Positions 57,583 to 64,000 of a stretch of 64,000 nucleotides of DNA are shown one piece after another; position 1 is the stretch's first letter; each line of letters starts with the position of its first letter. The position numbers and the translations under genes were made by a program. Source of the DNA: Aestuariispira insulae (GTDB lineage Bacteria; Pseudomonadota; Alphaproteobacteria; UBA8366; Aestuariispiraceae); contig NZ_QRDW01000003.1 in assembly GCF_003385955.1 (NCBI RefSeq), positions 62,001 to 126,000 of the forward strand, given 5' to 3'. The notes under the pieces were generated by a model that had not been told where the DNA came from, made no database searches, and saw only the letters and a program-made list of their open reading frames with translations.

Positions 57583-59970
57583 ATGGCAAAACTGAAGGGT
57601 AAAGAAAAAACAAGATTCCTGCCGCAAGGGGTCGCGGAAAACCTGAGAAACCGGGGCCTGGAAGGCATTGGGGTTTTGTTGATTGCCGCAGCCCTGGTCT
57701 ATGCGGCCAGCCTGATCACCTATCATCCGACCGATCCGTCCTTGAACCGGGCCACCGGTGGCGAGATTGGCAATATTCTGGGCATGAGCGGTGCCATCAC
57801 CGCCGATCTGATGCTGCAGACGCTGGGCCTGGGCTCGGCGGCCCTGGTGCCGCTGTTGGCGGCATGGGGCTGGCGGTTTGTGGCAGATCATCAGCTCTCT
57901 TTGCCCTGGATGCGCCTGGCGCTGGCTCCCCTGGTGCTGCTGGTTTGCAGCATCGCCTTTTCCGGTTTTTCCGTATTCGATTCCTGGCCGCTGGATCCCG
58001 GGCTCGGCGGCATTACCGGTGACTTCATCATCGCTTCCCTGGTCCAGAATATTCCCCAGGCATTGCCCTATCACTACGGTCTGGGTTTCGGTTTTTCCGG
58101 ATTGATCCTGCTGCTTTATGTCATGGGCATTCCGGCACGGGAATGGATCGCTGGCCTGCGCGGTTTGCTGGGGCTGGGCATGCATGCCAAATCCGCCGTC
58201 GAGCAGGCCGGCCAGATGCGCCACAAGGTCTCTGACGCGGCCCAGGCAGCTGTGGCGCGGGTCAAGGGCGAGAGGATGGAACCGACCCTGTCTGCGCCTA
58301 GCAAACCGCGCGACAAGGTGGTTCAGGAACCGCCAGAGCCGAGACCGGTTAAAAAAGACCGTATCGCCGCGCCGGAAGAAAAACCGAAACCTGGCAAACG
58401 GGTGGTCGCGGAAAAACAGATCACGCTCGATCTGCCCGATGATGGCGAATATCACCTGCCGCCGATTGATCTGCTGGACGATTATTCAGACCATCCGTCG
58501 AAAGCCAACCATGATACGGAAAGCCTGGAACAAAATGCCCGCCTGCTGGAAGGGGTCCTGGAGGATTTCGGGGTCAAGGGTGAGATCGTCAAGGTGCGGC
58601 CAGGGCCTGTTGTCACACTCTATGAACTGGAGCCGGCCCCCGGCACGAAAACCAGCCGTGTGATCGGCTTGTCCGACGATATCGCACGCTCCATGAGTGC
58701 CATTTCAGTGCGTATTGCGACAGTACCCGGCCGTTCGGTCATCGGGATTGAAATGCCCAATGCCGACCGCGAGATGGTCCATCTGCGCGAGCTTCTGGCG
58801 TCCAGCAAATATGAAAATACCAAGGATAAGCTGCCCATGGTGCTGGGCAAGGATATCGGCGGCGGGCCGGTGATTGCAGACCTGGCGACCATGCCGCATC
58901 TGCTGATCGCAGGGACCACCGGTTCGGGCAAATCGGTCGGTTTGAACGCAATGATCCTGTCCCTGCTCTATAAGCTACCGCCGGAGCGTTGTAAATTCAT
59001 CATGATCGATCCCAAGATGCTGGAACTATCAGTCTATGACGATATCCCGCATTTGCTGGCCCCCGTTGTGACCGACCCGAAAAAGGCGGTTGTCGCCCTG
59101 AAATGGACCGTGCGGGAGATGGAAAATCGATATCGCTCCATGTCCAAACTTTCTGTCCGCAACATCGAGGGCTACAACAAGCGGGTGACCGAAGCCGCGA
59201 AGAAGGGCGAGACCATCAACCGCCAGGTCCAGACCGGCTTTGACCCGGAAACCGGGGAAGCAATCATCGAGGAGGAACCGCTGGACCTGACCCCACTGCC
59301 CTATATCGTAGTGGTGGTCGATGAGATGGCGGACCTGATGCTGGTTGCCGGCAAGGATATCGAAGCCTCGATCCAGCGCCTGGCCCAGATGGCCCGTGCG
59401 GCGGGCATCCATATCATTATGGCGACCCAGCGCCCATCGGTCGATGTGATCACCGGTACCATCAAGGCAAACTTCCCGACCCGTATTTCCTTCATGGTGA
59501 CCTCCAAGGTCGACAGCCGTACCATTCTCGGCGAACAGGGCGCAGAACAGCTGCTGGGCCGTGGTGATATGCTGCATATGGCCGGTGGCGGTCGGGTTGC
59601 CCGTGTCCATGGTCCCTTTGTTGATGACGCCGAGGTGGAAGAAGTCTGCAACTTCTTGAAAGCCCAGTCCGCGCCCCAATATCTGGATTCTGTCACGGAT
59701 GAAGACGACATGTCCGGCGGATTCGAAACCGATATCTCCGGGGCTTCGGCGCCAATTGGCGGCGGTGACAGCGGGGATGCACTCTATGATCAAGCTGTTG
59801 CCCTGGTGGCGCGGGAGAAAAAAGCCTCCACCAGTTTCATACAACGACATCTGCAAATCGGTTATAACCGCGCTGCGAGGATCATTGAGCAGATGGAGAA
59901 AGAAGGTGTGGTCAGCCCTGCAAACCATGTCGGCAAACGCGAAGTGCTTGTGGCAGACCATAGCAGCTAA
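57583..59970 (+). CDS. ftsK: DNA translocase FtsK
   Basis: FtsK coordinates chromosome dimer resolution with division at the septum. The 795-residue product has an N-terminal membrane domain with four helices (about 22-175), a short, charged linker (about 190-290), the motor domain with Walker A GTTGSGKSVGLN (about 443-454) and Walker B region PYIVVVVDEMADLM, ending with RTILGEQGAEQLLGRGDMLHM (in part), and a C-terminal winged-helix gamma domain (YDQAVALVAREKKASTSFIQ to the end). The linker is much shorter than in E. coli, as usual for Alphaproteobacteria. lolA follows closely. Confidence 0.98.
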   Translation: MAKLKGKEKTRFLPQGVAENLRNRGLEGIGVLLIAAALVYAASLITYHPTDPSLNRATGGEIGNILGMSGAITADLMLQTLGLGSAALVPLLAAWGWRFVADHQLSLPWMRLALAPLVLLVCSIAFSGFSVFDSWPLDPGLGGITGDFIIASLVQNIPQALPYHYGLGFGFSGLILLLYVMGIPAREWIAGLRGLLGLGMHAKSAVEQAGQMRHKVSDAAQAAVARVKGERMEPTLSAPSKPRDKVVQEPPEPRPVKKDRIAAPEEKPKPGKRVVAEKQITLDLPDDGEYHLPPIDLLDDYSDHPSKANHDTESLEQNARLLEGVLEDFGVKGEIVKVRPGPVVTLYELEPAPGTKTSRVIGLSDDIARSMSAISVRIATVPGRSVIGIEMPNADREMVHLRELLASSKYENTKDKLPMVLGKDIGGGPVIADLATMPHLLIAGTTGSGKSVGLNAMILSLLYKLPPERCKFIMIDPKMLELSVYDDIPHLLAPVVTDPKKAVVALKWTVREMENRYRSMSKLSVRNIEGYNKRVTEAAKKGETINRQVQTGFDPETGEAIIEEEPLDLTPLPYIVVVVDEMADLMLVAGKDIEASIQRLAQMARAAGIHIIMATQRPSVDVITGTIKANFPTRISFMVTSKVDSRTILGEQGAEQLLGRGDMLHMAGGGRVARVHGPFVDDAEVEEVCNFLKAQSAPQYLDSVTDEDDMSGGFETDISGASAPIGGGDSGDALYDQAVALVAREKKASTSFIQRHLQIGYNRAARIIEQMEKEGVVSPANHVGKREVLVADHSS

Positions 59971-59983
59971 AGTGAAGGTTTTT

Positions 59984-60637
59984 ATGAAAAAAACAATTTC
60001 GGCGTTGATCGCCACTCTCATGATCGGCGCTGCGTGGACCGGCCCTGCAACGGCAGAAACCGCCAAATCCGCCGTCGATTTGAAAAATCCGGAAGTCGTG
60101 GGCACCCTCAATCAGCTGGAAGATTATCTGTCTTCAATCACGACAATCAAATCCCGCTTCATTCAGGCCAATCCCGACGGCTCCTATGTGGAAGGCACCA
60201 TGTATATGAACCGGCCGGGCAAGGCGCGGTTTGAATATGATGCCCCCGTGCCAATCCTGCTGGTGGCGACCGGCAATTTCTTCATCCATGTGGATAAGGA
60301 ATTGAAACAGGTTACTCATATTCCGCTTTCCTCCACCCCGGCCTATCTGTTGCTGCGCGAGGATATCAATTTTCAGGACAACCTGGAAATCACCGGGTTT
60401 GAGCGGCGTAACGGTTTGATAAGACTCAGCCTGGTGGAACGGGAGAACGAGGATTATGGCGAGGCCAGCCTGATCTTTTCCGAAAGCCCATTGGAGCTCA
60501 AACAGTGGACCATTACGGATGCGCAACAGCTCCGAACCACGGTGACATTGATGAATTCCGAAGAAGGGCTGGAACTGGATGAGGATCTGTTCCATTTCCA
60601 TAATCCCTGGGACGGCATTGGCGTGAATGACAACTGA
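59984..60637 (+). CDS. lolA: Outer-membrane lipoprotein carrier LolA-like
   Basis: LolA ferries lipoproteins across the periplasm. The 217-residue product has a signal peptide (KKTISALIATLMIGAAWTGPATA), then LEDYLSSITTIKSRFIQANPDGS, MYMNRPGKARFEYDAP and LTDAQ-like WTITDAQQLRTTVTL, matching the family. GAAGG before ATG 59984, 13 bp after ftsK, indicates a shared transcript. Alphaproteobacteria often have LolA without LolB. Confidence 0.93.
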   Translation: MKKTISALIATLMIGAAWTGPATAETAKSAVDLKNPEVVGTLNQLEDYLSSITTIKSRFIQANPDGSYVEGTMYMNRPGKARFEYDAPVPILLVATGNFFIHVDKELKQVTHIPLSSTPAYLLLREDINFQDNLEITGFERRNGLIRLSLVERENEDYGEASLIFSESPLELKQWTITDAQQLRTTVTLMNSEEGLELDEDLFHFHNPWDGIGVNDN

Positions 60638-60652
60638 CGGCTGGATGACCCG

Positions 60653-61417
60653 ATGGATGGAGACAGACAACCGCTGATCGGTGTGACCGGCAACAGCCAG
60701 GCAACCGACAATGCCATGGCCTATTCTGTCGGGGATAAATACATCCTCTCTGTGATTGAGGCCGCGAATGCGCTGGCGGTGATGATCCCGCCCGTTAGCG
60801 ACCGTCAGGACGCTGATGCCTTGGTTTCCCGGTTGGATGGGATTGTCTTCACCGGTGCCCCGGCCAATCTGGACCCGGCGCTTTATGGCCAACCAGCCGA
60901 AATTGACCAGGATGAATGGGATCCCGCCCGGGACGCCACCAATTTGCCGCTGATCCACGCCGCAATCCGGGCCACGTTACCTATATTCTGCATCTGCCGA
61001 GGACATCAGGAACTGAACGTGGCGCTGGGCGGCAGCCTGCATCAAAAGGTTCAGGATCTGCCCGGCAAGCTGGATCACCGGTCCGACAAAACACTGCCCC
61101 CGCCAGATCGCTATCGACCCCGCCATCGGATCAAAATTGCCCAGGAGGGCAGGTTGGAGGCGATCACCGGCTATTCCGGCGAGCATCAGGTCAACAGTCT
61201 TCATCAACAGGCCATCGACCAACTCGCGGACCGTCTGGCCGTTGAAGCGGTCTCGGAAGACGGCTTGATCGAAGCGGTTTCCCTCCGGGAAGCCGGGTTT
61301 TTCAACATTTCCGTCCAATGGCATCCCGAACATCCCGACGCCTTAAGCGACCCGTTCAATAAACGCCTGTTTGAATCCTTTGGCAAAGCCGCCTATAGAC
61401 ATAGTCAAAGCAAATAG
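60653..61417 (+). CDS. Gamma-glutamyl-gamma-aminobutyrate hydrolase (PuuD-like)
   Basis: The protein is a class I glutamine-amidotransferase-like hydrolase of the puuD/peptidase C26 type, which in E. coli splits gamma-glutamyl-GABA in putrescine breakdown. The 254-residue product has the nucleophile Cys in FCICRGHQELN (about 114) and the His/Glu pair in SVQWHPEHPD. It starts 15 bp after lolA. Polyamine relevance (speHE lies at 45 kb) is plausible but unproven. Confidence 0.88.
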   Translation: MDGDRQPLIGVTGNSQATDNAMAYSVGDKYILSVIEAANALAVMIPPVSDRQDADALVSRLDGIVFTGAPANLDPALYGQPAEIDQDEWDPARDATNLPLIHAAIRATLPIFCICRGHQELNVALGGSLHQKVQDLPGKLDHRSDKTLPPPDRYRPRHRIKIAQEGRLEAITGYSGEHQVNSLHQQAIDQLADRLAVEAVSEDGLIEAVSLREAGFFNISVQWHPEHPDALSDPFNKRLFESFGKAAYRHSQSK

Positions 61418-61467
61418 GGCTAACCCGCCCCACAAATTTTCTTCTCCGACCCAACAGGGAGTTCTTC

Positions 61468-62259
61468 ATGCGCCTGGTTACCTGGAATATCAATTCCGTG
61501 CGTCAACGTTTGCATCTCATCCAGGAATTCACCGACCTCTATAATCCGGATGTCATCTGCCTGCAGGAGACCAAGGCGCAAAACACCGATTTCCCGATCA
61601 AGGAAATCCGGGCCATGGGCTATGATCATACCGAAATCCACGGCATGAAAAGCTATAACGGGGTGGCCATCCTGTCCCGGCACAAACTCGACAATCTCCA
61701 CAGCCACGAATGGGTCGGCAAAAAGGACTGCCGCCATTTATCCGCCACCCTGCCCAACGGGATCGAGGTGCATAATTTTTATGTGCCGGCCGGGGGTGAC
61801 ATCCCGGACCGCACAGTCAATGACAAATTCGACCACAAGCTTGATTTTGTTGATGAAATGGCTAGCTGGTTCCCGGCCAACAAAAAGAACAGCGACCCGA
61901 TGATCCTAGTGGGCGATTTGAATATCGCGCCCCTGGAAAATGATGTCTGGTCCCATAAGCAACTGTTGAAGATTGTCAGCCATACCCCGATTGAGGTGGA
62001 AAAACTGAATAACGCGCAACAGGCATTCGGTTGGGTAGATGCCATGCGACACTTTGTTCCGGATGAGGAACGTTTATATAGCTGGTGGAGCTATCGGGCC
62101 CGCGATTGGCGTAAGGCGAATAAGGGACGCCGGCTTGATCATATCTGGGTCACCCCGCCGTTAAAGGAAAAACTGGTTTCCATGGACGTGGTCAAAGACG
62201 CCAGAGGCTGGGAAAAGCCTTCCGACCATGCACCTGCAATGATCGAAATAAAAGACTAA
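61468..62259 (+). CDS. xth: Exodeoxyribonuclease III
   Basis: Xth is an AP endonuclease and 3'-5' exonuclease of base-excision repair. The 263-residue product has WNINSVRQRL, the metal Glu in CLQETKAQN, the catalytic LVGDLNIAP and the final RLDHIWVTP with SDHAP. AGGGAG upstream marks ATG 61468. It ends 23 bp from the convergent methyltransferase. Confidence 0.97.
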   Translation: MRLVTWNINSVRQRLHLIQEFTDLYNPDVICLQETKAQNTDFPIKEIRAMGYDHTEIHGMKSYNGVAILSRHKLDNLHSHEWVGKKDCRHLSATLPNGIEVHNFYVPAGGDIPDRTVNDKFDHKLDFVDEMASWFPANKKNSDPMILVGDLNIAPLENDVWSHKQLLKIVSHTPIEVEKLNNAQQAFGWVDAMRHFVPDEERLYSWWSYRARDWRKANKGRRLDHIWVTPPLKEKLVSMDVVKDARGWEKPSDHAPAMIEIKD

Positions 62260-62282
62260 GCTTTCCAGTACTATAATATAAG

Positions 62283-62771
62283 TTATTTAATGTTATACAT
62301 GAAATATCTGCCGGGTGAGATTCCGTCCGGCAGATCCATTTGGAACGCCTGGTAGCAACGCATTTCCTGGTCACAGACAATCACGGCATCCGGTGCCAGA
62401 AACGGCCGCAGCGCTGGTCCCAGCCAATCCGCGAAGGCCCGGTTGCGCTCTTCATCCCCGGTCCCGATATCCGCATGGATCAAAACGGCGCTGCCTTTCA
62501 AGCGATCCTCCGCCTGCAGCAGGGTTTCACGCATATCCCCCAGAAACAGATGATCCTGGTCGGGCACACAGTCCGGATGAGCGCGCACCTCACGTTCAAA
62601 AACATGAATTTCATGATCCGGCAACCGGTCGCGCAGATGATCAAAGGTGCGCCCGTTGCCAAGCCCCATTTCCAGTATCACGCCCTGTTTGCCTGCCACA
62701 TTCTCTGCCGCGCAATCCAAACAGGCGCGCTGCGCTTGTAATCGACGGATGACACTGTCCAGTCTGGACAT
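62283..62771 (-). CDS. SAM-dependent methyltransferase (Methyltransf_17-type)
   Basis: A class I SAM methyltransferase of 162 residues with motif I as VILEMGLGNGRTFDHL and an acidic second motif (IHVFERE). The strand VIVCDQEM and an ending YFMYNIK follow. It starts at ATG 62771 with GGGGGAAG, 39 bp after the cNMP-binding gene. An in-frame start at 62810 overlaps that gene and adds 13 residues. Substrate unknown. Confidence 0.85.
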   Translation of the reverse strand: MSRLDSVIRRLQAQRACLDCAAENVAGKQGVILEMGLGNGRTFDHLRDRLPDHEIHVFEREVRAHPDCVPDQDHLFLGDMRETLLQAEDRLKGSAVLIHADIGTGDEERNRAFADWLGPALRPFLAPDAVIVCDQEMRCYQAFQMDLPDGISPGRYFMYNIK

Positions 62772-62809
62772 GATACTTCCCCCTTTTGCCCGAATGGGAT
62801 CCGGCGCCA

Positions 62810-63271
62810 TTACAGCTCTGCGGTTGTTTCACCCATGCAATCCCGCAGCCGCGCGGTTGTATTTTCCAATTTATGAGCCAACTCTCGCAATAGCTCCAGC
62901 CCGATCGCCGGAAACTCTTCAATCAAACGGTAGAACAGATCCTTCGAAATGATCAATGCAGACAATTCTTCGCGGGCGGTAACCGTCGCCGTTCTTGGAA
63001 TATCGCACAACAGGGCAATTTCCCCGACGATTTCATTGGCTCCCAGCAAGTTGACTTCCTGCGGTCCATCCGGGCTTTCCACCGAAACACAGGCGGACCC
63101 CTTGATGATGATATAGGCCGCATCCCCCGGATCCCCTTCCCGGAAGAGCACCTGGCCGGGCTCGTAGGTCATGCGTTCGCTGGTGAATGCGATCAGCTTG
63201 AGTTTTGAGGGCTCCACTTTGGAGAAAAGTGGAATATTCCTCAACAAATCCACTTCTTTTTGAAGGGTCAT
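62810..63271 (-). CDS. Cyclic-nucleotide-binding domain protein
   Basis: A single CNB domain of 153 residues without a DNA-binding or kinase domain. The phosphate-binding cassette reads GANEIVGEIALLCDIPRTATVTA, with conserved Gly, Glu and Arg (EIALLCDIPRTA). A C-terminal helix is amphipathic (ELLRELAHKLENTTARL). It may sense cAMP or cGMP and act through partners. It is transcribed towards the methyltransferase. Confidence 0.9.
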   Translation of the reverse strand: MTLQKEVDLLRNIPLFSKVEPSKLKLIAFTSERMTYEPGQVLFREGDPGDAAYIIIKGSACVSVESPDGPQEVNLLGANEIVGEIALLCDIPRTATVTAREELSALIISKDLFYRLIEEFPAIGLELLRELAHKLENTTARLRDCMGETTAEL

Positions 63272-63563
63272 GTATCTGGGACTACCTTATACCGTCATGT
63301 TCGCGCATTAGCCTGCCAACAGCGCAGGTTCCCTGCAATATGACAGTTTCAGGTAAAGACGCAAGCCACTGTCCATTCTCTCCCGATATATCGGTGGAAG
63401 ACTGATCAACAGTAATTGATCCGGAAATTTTTTAGTTTCTCCAACAGCCAAAAAGACTTAAAATGCCGCTGCTGTTTTGGATTGGCTGCTTCTTGAAGAG
63501 TGATCGCGTTTTCCTGCGATCTGCAATCCCAGCATTGAAGGCAAAGAAATAAGGAAATTCACG
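63272..63563. other. Divergent intergenic region of 292 bp
   Basis: The region separates the cNMP-binding gene and the last glycosyltransferase. It has no visible gene or repeat and should hold both promoters. AAGGA at 63551-63555 is the ribosome site of the glycosyltransferase. Confidence 0.45.
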
Positions 63564-64000
63564 GTGGTCACACAGAGAAGGCATATCCGTGTCTTGATGT
63601 ATAGTCATGACACGTTCGGCCTGGGCCATCTGCGCCGAACCCGTGCCATTGCCCATTCCCTGGTTGAGCAGAATGAGGATCTGTCCGTGCTGATCCTCAC
63701 CGGTTCACCGATCATCGGCAGTTTTGATTTCCGGTCCCGGGTAGATTTTGTCCGCATTCCCGGCGTGATTAAGCTGAAAGACGGCAATTACACCACGTTG
63801 AAATTGAAAATGGCGATCGAGGATACGCTCGCCATGCGGGCCTCCATCATCAAACATACGGCAGAAGCGTTCAATCCGGACCTGTTCATTGTCGATAAAG
63901 AACCGCTGGGCTTGCGCGGCGAAGTGCATGACACCCTAATTTCCCTGAAGGAGCGGGGAACACCGCTGGTCCTGGGCCTGCGTGATGTGATGGATGATCC
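63564..64000 (+). CDS. MurG-like glycosyltransferase, cut by window edge
   Basis: The visible 145 residues start at GTG 63564 (AAGGA eight bases upstream) and show the family start HIRVLMYSHDTFGLGHLRRTRAIAHSL (in part), then DLFIVDKEPLGLRGE and LVLGLRDVMDDP. This is the family of predicted glycosyltransferases related to MurG/DUF354. The C-terminal half is outside the window, so the donor-binding part cannot be judged. Confidence 0.8.
   Translation, partial: MVTQRRHIRVLMYSHDTFGLGHLRRTRAIAHSLVEQNEDLSVLILTGSPIIGSFDFRSRVDFVRIPGVIKLKDGNYTTLKLKMAIEDTLAMRASIIKHTAEAFNPDLFIVDKEPLGLRGEVHDTLISLKERGTPLVLGLRDVMDD

Noticed and set aside
59029-60111. 360-codon minus-strand frame opposite ftsK/lolA
   Set aside because: It lies antisense to the FtsK motor and the lolA start, both certain.

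Overview
The window is a stretch of Alphaproteobacterial chromosome. The evidence is the gene set and its order: gpmI-envC-ctpA-yibQ-like-rppH; mdh and sucCDAB; yqaA-dsbB-coq7; an aminotransferase-ftsK-lolA-xth block; a COQ7-type ubiquinone hydroxylase; a PAS_5 protein; and copies of the palindromic repeat common in Alphaproteobacteria. The DNA is moderately GC-rich. I cannot name a genus. Both ends cut a gene: a TPR lipoprotein on the left and a glycosyltransferase on the right. I saw no tRNA, rRNA, CRISPR array, insertion sequence or phage gene.

Layout. 1-7.6 kb: a minus-strand run with glycolytic gpmI, then cell-envelope genes (envC, ctpA, a YibQ-like deacetylase), rppH and a TPR lipoprotein. 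7.9-9.3 kb: a ChaC-like gamma-glutamylcyclotransferase, an HD-domain protein and a 69-residue protein. 9.4-12.4 kb: an OmpR/EnvZ-type two-component system facing a small Met/His-rich exported protein. 12.4-14.2 kb: an orphan ATP-grasp ligase and a gene-poor gap. 14.2-24.7 kb: TCA-cycle genes sucB, sucA, sucD, sucC and mdh, interrupted by a GT41 (SPINDLY-like) TPR glycosyltransferase and a PAS protein. 25-32.8 kb: mixed housekeeping and enzyme genes, including yqaA, dsbB, coq7 and gluQRS. 32.9-41.5 kb: a giant membrane-anchored coiled-coil protein, upp, a DUF2937 protein, a chemoreceptor, ppa and a PAS histidine kinase. 41.8-46.5 kb: fba, a Hint-domain protein with a small membrane partner, and speHE for spermidine. 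46.6-53 kb: a TPR glycosyltransferase split by an amber codon, a K+ channel, a TetR/membrane-hydroxylase/ABC-6TM module and a UbiH-type hydroxylase. 53-57.5 kb: glnK-amtB behind a sigma-54-like promoter, a frameshifted solute-binding gene and a PLP aminotransferase. 57.6-64 kb: ftsK, lolA, a puuD-like gene, xth, a methyltransferase, a cyclic-nucleotide-binding protein and the cut glycosyltransferase.

How the parts fit. Central carbon metabolism is well covered (gpmI, fba, sucABCD, mdh), with pyrophosphate recycling (ppa), nitrogen sensing and uptake (glnK-amtB) and polyamine synthesis (speH-speE). Cell division and envelope are served by ftsK, envC, ctpA and lolA. Signalling is represented by two histidine kinases, one response regulator, a chemoreceptor, a PAS protein, a cNMP-binding protein and a TetR repressor.

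Most unusual items: the Hint-domain protein with its adjoining small membrane protein; a histone-H1-like Lys/Ala tail on SucA; intrinsic terminators in the leaders of speHE and the chemoreceptor gene and between sucD and sucA; two genes each broken by one lesion (amber codon, one-base frameshift); a metal-binding-looking two-component locus; an orphan ATP-grasp ligase; and a (GGGGA)4 G-quadruplex tract.
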